Notes: generated from the sequence alone by a model not told the origin. Shown: positions 9,037-18,998, counted from the stretch's first letter. The stretch: DNA of 64,000 nt from JAAUTT01 sp963846585 (GCA_963846585.1 CAWJWO010000015.1:558001-622000); one strand, 5' to 3'. Translations and numbers: made by a program.

Positions 9037-10314
9037 TTATATATAATCCTGATTACCAATTAATTTTTTATCGAACATGCCATGTATCCATTCCTGCAAT
9101 TCTTTATCATTCATTTTACGGAATGATTTTGAAAAACAAAGTCCCAGAAATAACCAAATAAAAATTAGATTCATACTGAAATCAAAAAATTCTTCAATCC
9201 ATGAATAGGTAAAACGAAAAGCAATGAATAGCCCAATAAGCTTACATATATAACTATTGGAACGATTAACACAAAGATATGAGGCAAAATAAAAAATTAA
9301 AGTAAAGGCAATAACTCCAAAGATACCATAGACATTGAATACATTCAATATGCAGACTTCCGAACGTGCACGGCCTTTCGAACCTAAATCTTCTTCAATA
9401 AAATTTCTGTCAAACCACTCTGAAATATACCCTGCACAGGCACCTTCCCCAAATAACCAGGTATCCCTGTATATTCCGGATTGTAAAACTTCATCATAAA
9501 TGAAAGTGCGGGAATCCTCTGTAATATCATCTTCTCTGATTTCACCGCCAGCCAATTGCTGGTGGTTAACAAATTTTCCGTTTGTATTTTCACCTATTTT
9601 GAAGATATTGAATATATCAGTTACTCCTAAAATAAATAGAATAAATGGTGTAATTATAAAAACAATCCTTAAAAATTCAATAAAGTTTTTTTTAATAAAA
9701 ACCCGGAAATAATAGAAGGACATAATCCCTAACGCTGCAATAATCCGGATTAAATTTGACCGTGAACCCAAATCAGAAAAAAATGATAACGTAATGAATA
9801 TAATAATAATAACTTTCCATTTATTTGTCAGTACCGGGATAAAAAGAATAACAAAATATAAGGGTGAAAGGAATCGGGCGAAACCATCTGTGTTATCGGA
9901 ATGCCGGGCAGCTATAAGTACCAAAATAGAAACCGGAAGTAAATACTTCATATAATTATAATATACTGCCTGGGTAAGATTTTTATCACTGCCCATAAAA
10001 CCTGCAATTGGTATTAACATTACCAAGGCAGTATCAAATATCATAAATTTCCAATCCCAATAATTTTGTGCATCAAATAAACCTCTTACGATCTCAATAA
10101 TTCCTAAAACTAAATAACAAATAACTAACTTGTGATATTCAAAATCTGATTTTACTTTTAACTTGCTAAAAATTGTAAAAAAAACAATTAGCAAAACATA
10201 GCTTAATGGCCCTGATAGTATAGATATTAATCCCCAATCAATAACAAATGCTGCCTGTAAAAAACCAATCAGTATTACTGTTATCAAAATAAGATTTTTA
10301 ATTTTTATATTCAA
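9037..10314 (-). CDS. wzy: O-antigen/capsule polymerase-like membrane protein (Wzy)
   Basis: A 425-residue protein with about ten hydrophobic segments and one long periplasmic-type loop (around residues 240-320, rich in charged residues) before the last helices. That is the usual plan of Wzy polymerases and WaaL-type ligases. Sequence is poorly conserved in this family, so the call rests on topology and position beside the flippase and glycosyltransferases. It would join repeat units on the periplasmic side. It could instead be a ligase, but no other polymerase candidate lies in the locus. Confidence 0.75.
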   Translation of the reverse strand: MNIKIKNLILITVILIGFLQAAFVIDWGLISILSGPLSYVLLIVFFTIFSKLKVKSDFEYHKLVICYLVLGIIEIVRGLFDAQNYWDWKFMIFDTALVMLIPIAGFMGSDKNLTQAVYYNYMKYLLPVSILVLIAARHSDNTDGFARFLSPLYFVILFIPVLTNKWKVIIIIFITLSFFSDLGSRSNLIRIIAALGIMSFYYFRVFIKKNFIEFLRIVFIITPFILFILGVTDIFNIFKIGENTNGKFVNHQQLAGGEIREDDITEDSRTFIYDEVLQSGIYRDTWLFGEGACAGYISEWFDRNFIEEDLGSKGRARSEVCILNVFNVYGIFGVIAFTLIFYFASYLCVNRSNSYICKLIGLFIAFRFTYSWIEEFFDFSMNLIFIWLFLGLCFSKSFRKMNDKELQEWIHGMFDKKLIGNQDYI

Positions 10315-10326
10315 TCTCTCAAATAA

Positions 10327-11433
10327 TTAAATATAAAGTTCAAAAATTCGATCCACATTCGTCTTCATGTTGAAGTATTTATTTACAAAATATTTAGCCC
10401 TGCTCGCTATTTCATCAGAAATTTTTGTATTTGCCCAAACTTTTATAATTTGTTCGCCAAGAATTGTAAAATCTTCCGGTATCAAAATACAATTTTCACC
10501 GGTTTTATTAAAATCGCGTAAACCCGGAACATCATAAAGTACAGAAGGAATCATACATGCCATAGCTTCAATTGTAGTAATTGGTATTCCTTCAAAACGA
10601 CTTGGCATAAGGTAAACGTCAGATGCTACAAGGTAATTCCGGACATTAGTTTGGTTACCACAAAACCTGATATATTCTGACACGCCAGATTCTTTGGCTA
10701 ATTGTATCTCTTCAGTTTCTGAAATCCCTTTACCTAAATGTAAATATAAACAGTCAGGTATTTTTTCTATAATTTGTGGTAAGGCATTAATAATATCAGA
10801 ATGTCGTTTTACGGGACTGCATCCACCAACAGAAATTAATACAAAAGCATTATCCTCTATTCCTAAATCCTTACGAATGCTAAATTTCTCTTCTTTAGAA
10901 CCAGGAAAATAACGGCTACTACCGTACCAGTTATAAATTTTAATAGTTTTATTATGGTAGTATTTTAACTCATGATTATAAACAGAATCACTAATTGTTT
11001 GAAAACGGCAGTTAAAAATATATTTTGCACTCCATCTTAATAAACAATGATACAAGTATGTTAATGTGTGTGAAGGGAAAACATTATGAAATGTATATAC
11101 TGACCTGACATTTGCCAACCATGAACATAACGCCATTCCCCACATAATTTGATGACTGTGATTATGAACAACGTTAATTTTTTCAGTTTTTATCAGCCGG
11201 ATAAATGCTAAATAATATTTAATGCGGTTTAAATAGTTTTTTAATTGGGGTATTGGCCGATGTATAACCTTGTAACCAGCTTGTTTAAAAAAAATAGCAT
11301 ATTCTCCCAAATCTTTAGCTGTAGCCATAACAGTTAACTCACAACCTTTTCCCTGAAAAATAGTTGCTGCATCTACATACATAATTTCGGCTCCGGAAAA
11401 TTTCAGTTCATGAAGTATATGGATAACTTTCAT
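10327..11433 (-). CDS. Glycosyltransferase family 4
   Basis: A 368-residue GT-B enzyme. The N-terminus MKVIHILHELKFSGAE and HNHSHQIMWGMAL belong to the acceptor domain. The donor domain shows LISVGGCSPVKRHSDII and the GT4 signature SRFEGIPITTIEAMACMIP. It probably adds one sugar to the repeat unit, retaining configuration by family rule. It is 12 bases upstream of the polymerase gene, on the same strand. Confidence 0.9.
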   Translation of the reverse strand: MKVIHILHELKFSGAEIMYVDAATIFQGKGCELTVMATAKDLGEYAIFFKQAGYKVIHRPIPQLKNYLNRIKYYLAFIRLIKTEKINVVHNHSHQIMWGMALCSWLANVRSVYTFHNVFPSHTLTYLYHCLLRWSAKYIFNCRFQTISDSVYNHELKYYHNKTIKIYNWYGSSRYFPGSKEEKFSIRKDLGIEDNAFVLISVGGCSPVKRHSDIINALPQIIEKIPDCLYLHLGKGISETEEIQLAKESGVSEYIRFCGNQTNVRNYLVASDVYLMPSRFEGIPITTIEAMACMIPSVLYDVPGLRDFNKTGENCILIPEDFTILGEQIIKVWANTKISDEIASRAKYFVNKYFNMKTNVDRIFELYI

Positions 11434-11467
11434 GTCCTAAGTATTATAATTTTGATTAAAACCCTTT

Positions 11468-12445
11468 TTACCAATAGCAAGCATCTTCGACTATTTTTGC
11501 ACCTTTAGGTTTATTAACCGACAAAGGATACGTCCAATATTCATTGAATAAATTTAAATATGGGAAAAATAAAATTGGATTTTCTACCCAACGTCTTCCT
11601 TTAATACCAAATAAAAGTTGTGTGGCTCCTCCTAAATGAATTACCTTTTTGCCCATTCGTTTAACGTGAGCTGCCAGTGGGAAACCATAAGCACCAGCAC
11701 CAATAATGCAAATATCATAATCTGTCTTATCTATTTGGGTTTTCATTGAATCCAGGGCTTCAAACCAATTATTGAATTTCGTTTGTTCTCCCGCAATACT
11801 TTGAACAGCCTTAATGATTTTTAATTCAAATTCAGGGAGAAAATTATTGTCAAATAATAATTTTCTTTTTAAGTATTGTAGTGCAATTGTTTCAGCAAAA
11901 GGGTGCACCACAAGTACTTTTCTTCCTTCCAACGCCCTGGTCCAGGGATTAGTTGAAAAAAAAGGTTCCATATCTTCTAATACAACTCTTTTAGCATTTT
12001 CTAATTCATATTGAAAAAATATTTCTTGTTTAAGCCATGAACCCAAAACATCTACATCTTTGATATCATTAATCATTAATTTACAAAACTTTTCAATATT
12101 ATCAATATTAATAGGAAAGAATCCTGTATTTACATACATATTTTTTAACAGAGACTTACTCCACCACCATTCGGGAGTTTGATTTGTAATATATCCCTTA
12201 TATGATTTATATTGTTGTTTATTTTTTACGCCAAGATAATTAACCAGGCAACTTAATTCAAAAGCACCAAATCGGGCAATCATACACGGTTTTTCAGCTA
12301 TTAATTGTTTATATATTAGTTCATTGGCATAATCTTTGGATGAAAACATTTTCCAATTTCGTCCAAATGAAGAGGAATCTGGGTTGATTATAAGGAAAAT
12401 TTTTCTCAAAATCTTTAAAGTATTAATTAGTAATAAAGATGGCAT
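11468..12445 (-). CDS. GT-D-like (DUF1792-like) putative glycosyltransferase, copy B
   Basis: A 325-residue paralogue of the protein at 7230-8123. Shared blocks include IARFGAFELSCLVNYLG near the N-terminus, WTRALEGRKVLVVHPFAE in the middle, and a Rossmann-like ICIIGAGAYGFPLAAHVKR followed by LGGATQLLFGIKGRRW. It carries a longer N-terminal part and an extra loop around residues 75-95. Both copies end in a conserved aromatic-rich tail finishing CYW or SYW. The assignment as a GT-D-type transferase is inference. No classical GT2 or GT4 motif is present. Confidence 0.6.
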   Translation of the reverse strand: MPSLLLINTLKILRKIFLIINPDSSSFGRNWKMFSSKDYANELIYKQLIAEKPCMIARFGAFELSCLVNYLGVKNKQQYKSYKGYITNQTPEWWWSKSLLKNMYVNTGFFPINIDNIEKFCKLMINDIKDVDVLGSWLKQEIFFQYELENAKRVVLEDMEPFFSTNPWTRALEGRKVLVVHPFAETIALQYLKRKLLFDNNFLPEFELKIIKAVQSIAGEQTKFNNWFEALDSMKTQIDKTDYDICIIGAGAYGFPLAAHVKRMGKKVIHLGGATQLLFGIKGRRWVENPILFFPYLNLFNEYWTYPLSVNKPKGAKIVEDACYW

Positions 12446-12467
12446 ATAATCAGATTTGTGGTTAAAA

Positions 12468-14006
12468 TTAATTTTTATTAAGTACTTTATTAATTGAATG
12501 AGTTAAAACCATTTTAAATTGTGATCTTTCCTTAAACGAAAATCCTATAAACCAAACTGTAATAACGAATGTAAAGGTGCTAATAATTAGGACGAGACTA
12601 AGTCGTATTAATCCTTCATTCATTAATAAAACTGGTAACATAGCAAAAATAAGAGTAATAATAAAACAAAGTGAACATTTCAAAATAATATTTTTTAAAA
12701 AATCTGAAATTTTTAAATCGAAATTCACATGTGAAAAATATAATATTAAAATTGATGATGCTATAGAATATATTATAAATGAAATATATAAATAATAAGA
12801 AGCAAAGCCTAACTTAAAAAGTATAAATGAAGCCAACAATGGCAGTGACCACAAAATAGAGGCAAAAATCTGGTATCTTCGGATATTCCCTACAGCAGCA
12901 ATTGAAGTACATAATGTAAGGAAGAGTTGTTCAATAAGGTTTCTAATTAATAATAACTGACAAAACAATACGGCAAAATCAGGTACATTTTTAAGCCAGA
13001 ATTTAAAAATATATGGCATTTCTATTAATACAGGTACAATAAAAAACATTAGCAGGAAGAATGAAATTTTGCTTCCCATCATTGCTGCTTTAATCATCAA
13101 TTCCCTGTTTCCGGCTCCTTCACTTTTTGCAATAACGGGATTTAAGGCCTTCATCATGGTTGTGGCAAATGCTCCCAATTGCCCGCTGACTTGATTTGCC
13201 ACTCCCTGAGCAGCATTTACCAAAGTACCAAAAAAAATATTAAGAACAATTCCTTGCCCGTAAGAAGCAATCATACTGCTCGAAAGACCTAAAAATGACC
13301 AACCAGCAAAACCGGACATTTTTTTCAACAGTTCCTTATCATAATTTGCTTTTAAATTTATTTTAGTTTCGGGATATCTTTTGTGGCAAAAAACTCTGTT
13401 AATTATTAAAAGAGCTATTGATAATAACGCCATAAGAGCACCATAATAAATTAATTTGTCACCATTAACATAGGTTATAAAAATAGCGATTGCCAATTTC
13501 AGGATCGATTCAATTATGCCCAGTATTGCATAAAAGAGCATATTTTCATGAGCATTTAGAAGTGCATCATAGGGTACTGTTATTACAGAAAACAGAGTGC
13601 TGATAATCATGAATTGGTAAATCAATTTTGCAGAATACATCCTTGCCGGATCTATATTTAATATTCCATTAAAAATGAAATATCCTGTAATTTCCAAAAC
13701 CAGAAAGATTATTAGTACAATCCTTAAATGTAACAAAATACTCATATTGAATATCTTGTTAATATTTTTAATGTCACCCTCACCTTGTGCATACGACATG
13801 AAACGTTGGCTGGCAGCAGCCATTGATGCATTTAGAAAACCAAGCATTGCAATTGTTCCACCAACTACACTAAATATGCCAAAATCTTTGGAGCCTAAAG
13901 CAGCTAAAACTAATCGTGTGACATACAACGAAATAAAAACCGTTATAGCCATTTTTATATAAAGGATAGTTGTATTTTTTGCTACTCTGTTTGCAGCCGG
14001 TTGCAT
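12468..14006 (-). CDS. wzx: Wzx-type polysaccharide flippase
   Basis: A 512-residue protein with about 12-14 predicted membrane helices spread over its full length, the hallmark of the MOP exporter superfamily. Family-like segments include VTRLVLAALGSKDFGIFSVVG near the N-terminus, the usual site of the conserved G-DYG-type motif, and GQGIVLNIFFGTLVNAAQGV in the middle. It would flip undecaprenyl-linked repeat units to the periplasm for Wzy. It is the first gene after the 275-base gap that separates the export pair wza/wzc from the assembly genes. Confidence 0.88.
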   Translation of the reverse strand: MQPAANRVAKNTTILYIKMAITVFISLYVTRLVLAALGSKDFGIFSVVGGTIAMLGFLNASMAAASQRFMSYAQGEGDIKNINKIFNMSILLHLRIVLIIFLVLEITGYFIFNGILNIDPARMYSAKLIYQFMIISTLFSVITVPYDALLNAHENMLFYAILGIIESILKLAIAIFITYVNGDKLIYYGALMALLSIALLIINRVFCHKRYPETKINLKANYDKELLKKMSGFAGWSFLGLSSSMIASYGQGIVLNIFFGTLVNAAQGVANQVSGQLGAFATTMMKALNPVIAKSEGAGNRELMIKAAMMGSKISFFLLMFFIVPVLIEMPYIFKFWLKNVPDFAVLFCQLLLIRNLIEQLFLTLCTSIAAVGNIRRYQIFASILWSLPLLASFILFKLGFASYYLYISFIIYSIASSILILYFSHVNFDLKISDFLKNIILKCSLCFIITLIFAMLPVLLMNEGLIRLSLVLIISTFTFVITVWFIGFSFKERSQFKMVLTHSINKVLNKN

Positions 14007-14281
14007 GTTTATTTCAGATTTGTTTAATTATTACTACAGCTTCGCCCTGTCAGTCACATTTAAAAAACTAACAATTTTCTACTAATTTGATATTGATTAT
14101 CAATTACATTATTAATTGTAAATTTAGTAGTTGTAAAAATGCAGGTTATGATATTGACACAATTTTTACACAACCTTTGAATATTTTTTGTATTCGCCTG
14201 TCAATACCTTTTATTAAAATTAACATTTAAAATAAAGTATTGTTTAATTTGTTTAATGCTTTAATTAATTACCTGAGCACA
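14007..14281. other. Gap between export and assembly genes; no gene seen
   Basis: AT-rich intergenic stretch separating wzc from wzx. No coding region or RNA gene is recognisable. It contains a small ATTGA-TTA-TCAAT inverted repeat. A separate promoter for the assembly genes could lie here, but no convincing -7 motif is visible. Confidence 0.4.
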
Positions 14282-16651
14282 TCAACCATTTTTTTTATCG
14301 TACCCATAACCATAACCGTATTGATCACTAAATATTCTATTGTCGTTTAGAACGATGCATATATTATCAATGTTTTTATTTTGCAGATCCTTCAATACAA
14401 AAGCAAAAACCTTTTTTAATGAATAATTATACCGTGCAATAATTACTTTTATATCTGCCTGCTCCATAAGTAAATATCCGTCAGTAACCTGTGCTAATGG
14501 AGGAGTATCAATAATAATATAGTCATATACTTCTTTAAGATGTTTTAGTAATTTTGTTGTTTTTTCCAAGGCAAGCAATTCAACAGGATTAGGAGGTATC
14601 GGGCCCGATGCAATGAAGTCAAAATTTTGGTTTTGGGTATTTATAATTATATCGTCCAGTGTAGCCTTGTTTATCAGATAGGATGTAAGACCCAGCAAAG
14701 AAGTATCCTTGTCGTTAAAATATGAAGTTGGCTTTCGTAAATCGAAATCCAGTAAAATAGTCCTGCGTCCCAACTGGGCATAACACATTGCCAGATTCAG
14801 AGCATTAAATGATTTCCCTTCGCCTGAAATACAAGATGTTACCAAAATTATTTTTTTATGGCCGCCCCGGACATAAAACTCAAGATTAGTTCGTAAGGCC
14901 CTGTATGATTCAGCTATGTTAGAATTGGGACGATCAAAGACAATATTATTTGATTTTTTACGGTTATGCAATATTTTGCCAAGAACTGGTAAAGCTGTAA
15001 TTCGTTCAATATTTTCCTGCGATTCAATTTTATTATTTAATGAACTTTTGAGAAAGAAAAAAATCATTGGGAAAGCAAAACCAAGAGCTAAAGCTATGCA
15101 ATAATTCAGAGTTTTCCTTGGGAATATAGGACCTAGCCCTACCATTTTAGCAGGCTCTGCTATGATATTATCAGGCATATTGGAGGCTTGGGTAATTTTT
15201 GCTTCAGCTCTCTTTTCAAGTAAATAATTATAGATGTCATCGTTTAATTTATATTTCCGCTCAATCCCTCCCAATTGCCTCTGTGTTTCAGGCATACGAC
15301 TTATTTCACCTTCAATTTTACCAATACGTTTATTCATTTCATCGATTGAAATGTCAGTAGTTTTCCTTTCAAGATCGAGGTTATCAGAAATTGTTTTTTT
15401 AAGGCTTTCAATCTGGATGTCCAGTTTCTTAATTAATGGACTTTTATCCTGATGATTCTGAATAAGATTTGTTTTTTGAGAAGAAGCATTGATAAGTTCC
15501 GAAAGTAAACTATTAATTAAATTGTCCTGAATCCCAAGAGAAGAAGGAACAGTAACATTTGAATAATCGCTATTTTTTGATATATTTTCTGCCAGATAGT
15601 CATAATATCTTTTTTTCATGACCAGTTCTGATTTCTGATTTTGTAACTCTCTATACTGATTATCTATACCGGTTGACTGTTCTTCAACATTTAACAATTG
15701 TTTGTTTGAACGAAAACTTTGCAGATTTTTTTCGGTCCGGTTTAAAGAATCACTTATATCACTCATTTCCTTGTCTATGTATTCGATTGTTGTACTTGCA
15801 ATATGGTTTTTCCTGTCCAAATTTTGTTTTGAATACATATGCATTATCTCGTTAATAATATCTATACCTTCCTGATCGGAAGTAGAACTCATAGATAATT
15901 CAATAACTGTGGAAGTTGACTTCTTGTCTGCCGGTGAAATATCAACCTTGTTTTTTAATGCCTCTGCGAGCCCGGAGACATCTGATAACTCAAACAAGTA
16001 ATTTGTTTTCTGATCGAAGTCTGCTCTGGTTGTTGTATCACGTGTTATAATAAATCCAACATCTTTGTTTTCCAGTAATTTATCTAATGTTCCTGTGCTA
16101 TTAAAAGACCAGTCTGTTTTTTTATCAACAAACCTTTTATTTTCGAAATTGTAAAAATGAACTTCTTTTGCTTTTGCATTTAATTCAAATTTATCAGATC
16201 CTATAAATTTAATTTCAAATTTAACATTGATTGGTTGCCGATGGTTCTTCAAAAGAAGTACCTTGAACGGTGTATCTTTGTAAATACTTATCAACTGCCA
16301 TCTTTTTTTTATATAATAACTTACTGACAGGTCTAAATTATTGATAGTTTCTTCAAAAATACTTGTTGATTTAATAGCCCATATCTCGTTTTGAAAATTA
16401 ACATAATTTTCAAACAAACTGCTATTCAAATAATCGTTTGCCTGGTGATTTTCTAATTTTGAATTTTCTTCCTTAATTATTATTGATGATGATACTTTAT
16501 AAATAGGGATTGAATATCGGTTAATCAGAAAAGCAATACCTATAGCGACAGTGAAACTTAAAATAAACCATAGGTAATTACGTTTGATAAGATCAACAAT
16601 TTTTTGCAGATCGTTATCTTCCATTGTATTAATATTTTGTTCGGTATGCAT
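14282..16651 (-). CDS. wzc: Wzc-like polysaccharide co-polymerase / tyrosine autokinase
   Basis: A 789-residue inner-membrane protein. An N-terminal Wzz-like chain-length domain follows the first membrane helix (about residues 33-51). A long periplasmic coiled-coil region carries the second helix near residue 510. A C-terminal cytoplasmic BY-kinase domain has Walker A in SCISGEGKSFNALNLA, Walker A' in ILLDFDLRKP and Walker B in YIIIDTPP. The tail DQYGYGYGYDKKNG gives four alternating tyrosines for autophosphorylation, the usual switch controlling polymer length. It lies 23 bases downstream of the wza-like gene, forming the export pair. Confidence 0.93.
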   Translation of the reverse strand: MHTEQNINTMEDNDLQKIVDLIKRNYLWFILSFTVAIGIAFLINRYSIPIYKVSSSIIIKEENSKLENHQANDYLNSSLFENYVNFQNEIWAIKSTSIFEETINNLDLSVSYYIKKRWQLISIYKDTPFKVLLLKNHRQPINVKFEIKFIGSDKFELNAKAKEVHFYNFENKRFVDKKTDWSFNSTGTLDKLLENKDVGFIITRDTTTRADFDQKTNYLFELSDVSGLAEALKNKVDISPADKKSTSTVIELSMSSTSDQEGIDIINEIMHMYSKQNLDRKNHIASTTIEYIDKEMSDISDSLNRTEKNLQSFRSNKQLLNVEEQSTGIDNQYRELQNQKSELVMKKRYYDYLAENISKNSDYSNVTVPSSLGIQDNLINSLLSELINASSQKTNLIQNHQDKSPLIKKLDIQIESLKKTISDNLDLERKTTDISIDEMNKRIGKIEGEISRMPETQRQLGGIERKYKLNDDIYNYLLEKRAEAKITQASNMPDNIIAEPAKMVGLGPIFPRKTLNYCIALALGFAFPMIFFFLKSSLNNKIESQENIERITALPVLGKILHNRKKSNNIVFDRPNSNIAESYRALRTNLEFYVRGGHKKIILVTSCISGEGKSFNALNLAMCYAQLGRRTILLDFDLRKPTSYFNDKDTSLLGLTSYLINKATLDDIIINTQNQNFDFIASGPIPPNPVELLALEKTTKLLKHLKEVYDYIIIDTPPLAQVTDGYLLMEQADIKVIIARYNYSLKKVFAFVLKDLQNKNIDNICIVLNDNRIFSDQYGYGYGYDKKNG

Positions 16652-16674
16652 TATTATTCCTTAATAATTTTATA

Positions 16675-17529
16675 CTATTTTACATAATTAACAATTAAAA
16701 TCCCAGTTGTCAGAGCCGATAAAACAATGGCAAAAGGGAACTGGTTAAATCCCCAGAATTTCTTTCTAAGTGGTTTAACATATACAATATCGTTAGGCCG
16801 CAGAAAATAATAATCGGAGGAAAGAAAAGACGATTCTGTTAAATCCAGACTAATTCGTAAATTTTTACCATTTTCATTTCTGATAAGTATAACCTGGTTT
16901 CTGTTTCCATAATCAGTAATATCCCCGCCTAACCCAAGAGCATCAAAAATTGAAAGTTTTTCCTGGGAATAAGAATAATGGCCTGGATTTTTTACTTCAC
17001 CAATTACTGAAATATATCTGTTTACAAGTTTTATTGTAACAAGTGGCTGATTCAATATTCTGCTCAATGAGTCTTTAATTGTAATAGCCAATTGAGAAAT
17101 GGTTTTGTCTTTTGCCAATATTTTCCCTATAACCGGTATAAGTATATATCCATCTTTATTAACGGAATAAGAAATCAGTGATGCTCCATATGGTTGAATC
17201 CCTCCCATATACATTGTGTTAGTTGTACTACTGTTTCCAAACATATTAACTGTAGTTTCATCCAAACTGCTTATCTGTATATATAATTCATCGTCAGGTT
17301 TTAATTTATAATCGGGTATACTAGTTTCATTAAACGATTTAATACTTTTATCCTTATCGTGAACATATTCCAGCTCCTTGTGTATTACACAGGAATTTAA
17401 GATTAATAATATCGGAAAAAATAATATAATACTATAATTTAATCTTTTTAAGTACCTTTTAATTGTATTGATATAGTTTTTCACCTTAAGTTTTATTTTA
17501 AGTAAGATGTTGAGTTCAAATTTAGACAT
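16675..17529 (-). CDS. wza: Polysaccharide export outer-membrane lipoprotein (Wza-like)
   Basis: A 284-residue protein. A hydrophobic segment ends in the lipobox-like LILNSC at about residue 47, so it is probably a lipoprotein, though the stretch before it is unusually long and basic. The Poly_export domain follows (DYKLKPDDELYIQISSL), then a SLBB-type domain (VIGEVKNPGHYSYSQEKLS) and a C-terminal hydrophobic helix. It forms the outer-membrane exit channel and docks on the Wzc-like partner encoded next. No other start codon gives a shorter signal peptide. Confidence 0.9.
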   Translation of the reverse strand: MSKFELNILLKIKLKVKNYINTIKRYLKRLNYSIILFFPILLILNSCVIHKELEYVHDKDKSIKSFNETSIPDYKLKPDDELYIQISSLDETTVNMFGNSSTTNTMYMGGIQPYGASLISYSVNKDGYILIPVIGKILAKDKTISQLAITIKDSLSRILNQPLVTIKLVNRYISVIGEVKNPGHYSYSQEKLSIFDALGLGGDITDYGNRNQVILIRNENGKNLRISLDLTESSFLSSDYYFLRPNDIVYVKPLRKKFWGFNQFPFAIVLSALTTGILIVNYVK

Positions 17530-17695
17530 TTTCTAAATAACAGAAAAATTGCCTATAATGTTGCCTCAAATATCCAACAAAAATATGAACAAATGGTTAA
17601 CGGATAGTTAAAATTGCTTTTAATTTTGATAGGGGTAGTATTTTTAAGGGTTAACTTATATTTTTTTTCAATATGTAAAAAATGCAAAACAGCTT

Positions 17696-18265
17696 TTATA
17701 CTAACCTTAATTCCCTCATTTTCCAGAAACACCTTGCAGTTGCTTCAATATCAGCTGCGGCATTATGGGCTTCTTCAAAATATTCGCCAAATAACTTATA
17801 ATGCAATTCAGATAGTTTAGGCCACTTATAACCATACGGCCCGGGGATACGGCAATAATTTGTTGAAGCATTCATCGTACAAAGCCTGCTTTTCTTAAAT
17901 AGGTTACTTTTGATGTTCCTGCGCACAAATTCTGCACCAACAATTTTTTCATCAAAGCTCATGTTATGGGCAACCAGAATATTTGCCTTTTCTATCTGGT
18001 CGTTGAAAAGATTAATAACAAATACTAAATCCTTGCCTTCCTGTATTGCCCCATCGGTGGTTATACCATGTAATCTGGAGGCATCCGCAGGGATTTTAAA
18101 TCCTTCCGGTTTTACAATAAAATCACTTTTATCAAACAGGTTACCTGATGTGTCATATAAATGCCAGGCAATTTGAACCAGACGGGGCCAATTGTTAACA
18201 TCTGTTACAGGGGCTCTGTAGTTTTTGGGTAGTCCTGTGGTCTCGGTGTCGAATAATAAATACAT
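17696..18265 (-). CDS. 3'-5' exonuclease, DEDDh family (DnaQ-like)
   Basis: A 189-residue single-domain exonuclease. Motif I is LFDTETTGLP (D and E metal ligands, residues about 5-10), motif II lies in ILVAHNMSFDEKIV, and motif III is AHNAAADIEATARC with the catalytic His and Asp. It acts like the proofreading epsilon subunit of DNA polymerase III or a stand-alone single-strand exonuclease. It has no polymerase neighbours, so a repair or RNA-trimming role is also possible. It is transcribed alone between the sigma factor and the polysaccharide locus. Confidence 0.88.
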   Translation of the reverse strand: MYLLFDTETTGLPKNYRAPVTDVNNWPRLVQIAWHLYDTSGNLFDKSDFIVKPEGFKIPADASRLHGITTDGAIQEGKDLVFVINLFNDQIEKANILVAHNMSFDEKIVGAEFVRRNIKSNLFKKSRLCTMNASTNYCRIPGPYGYKWPKLSELHYKLFGEYFEEAHNAAADIEATARCFWKMRELRLV

Positions 18266-18350
18266 TGTTTACATTTTTGAAATTTGAATTTGCCGGATAA
18301 ATGTAAGAAATTTTAAATATATGTGCCGATTTCACCCCGGTAAAATAAAT

Positions 18351-18377
18351 AAGGTCATATCATCACGACATGACCTT
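18351..18377 (-). terminator. Probable terminator of the ECF sigma gene
   Basis: AAGGTCAT at 18351-18358 and ATGACCTT at 18370-18377 form a perfect 8-bp stem with an 11-base loop. Read on the minus strand the hairpin is followed by ATTTATTTTA. It lies about 115 bases past the sigma-factor stop codon. Confidence 0.5.
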
Positions 18378-18491
18378 AACTAAACCAACAAATCCAAACT
18401 ATCCAAATGTTAATACTCTATTAAAGCTAACTACTAACTAATTATTAACTATTAAACTATTATTTTAATTGTTTTGAACCATCCTGTTACA

Positions 18492-18998
18492 TTAAATCGG
18501 ATAATTCTCTAACACATCCATTAATTTTTTTCTTGAAAAGAAAATCCTGCTTTTTACAGTTCCGATATTTAAATTAAGCTTTTCAGCTATTTCTTTGTAT
18601 TTATAACCTTCTACATGCATCTTAAAAGGTATTCTCAAATCGTCGTTAAGCTCTTCGATTACTTTTTGAATTTCCTTGGCTGAGTAAGCTGATTCTGCGC
18701 TAACATTCCGGCTTTCCTGAGTGGTGCTCAGAAAAAATAAATTGGAAGTGTTATCAAAGATGGTTTTTTGACGTGTGCTTTTTCTATAGTTATTAATAAA
18801 AGTATTCTTAAGAATTGTGTAAGTCCATGCCTTAAGGTTAGTATCATTCTGGAACTGTTCCCTGTAGGTTATGGCTTTTAACATCGTATCCTGAACTAAA
18901 TCTTTGGCTGTCTCCATGTTATAAGTCAGCCTGCAGGCAAAAAGTGTTAGTTTTTTCTCAAGTGATAGTAATTGATGATTAAATTCTATGGCTGTCAT
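18492..18998 (-). CDS. RNA polymerase sigma factor, ECF subfamily
   Basis: A 168-residue ECF sigma factor. Region 2 is near residues 12-75, with DLVQDTMLKAI (core-binding helix 2.2) and WTYTILKNTFINNYRK (-10 recognition). Region 4 is near 115-165, with YKEIAEKLNLNIGTVKSRIF as its helix-turn-helix. No anti-sigma gene is adjacent on either side, so its control is not evident here. It could respond through a distant anti-sigma or by its own expression. It points the same way as the OmpR-type regulator upstream, with a gap of about 160 bases. Confidence 0.93.
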   Translation of the reverse strand: MTAIEFNHQLLSLEKKLTLFACRLTYNMETAKDLVQDTMLKAITYREQFQNDTNLKAWTYTILKNTFINNYRKSTRQKTIFDNTSNLFFLSTTQESRNVSAESAYSAKEIQKVIEELNDDLRIPFKMHVEGYKYKEIAEKLNLNIGTVKSRIFFSRKKLMDVLENYPI

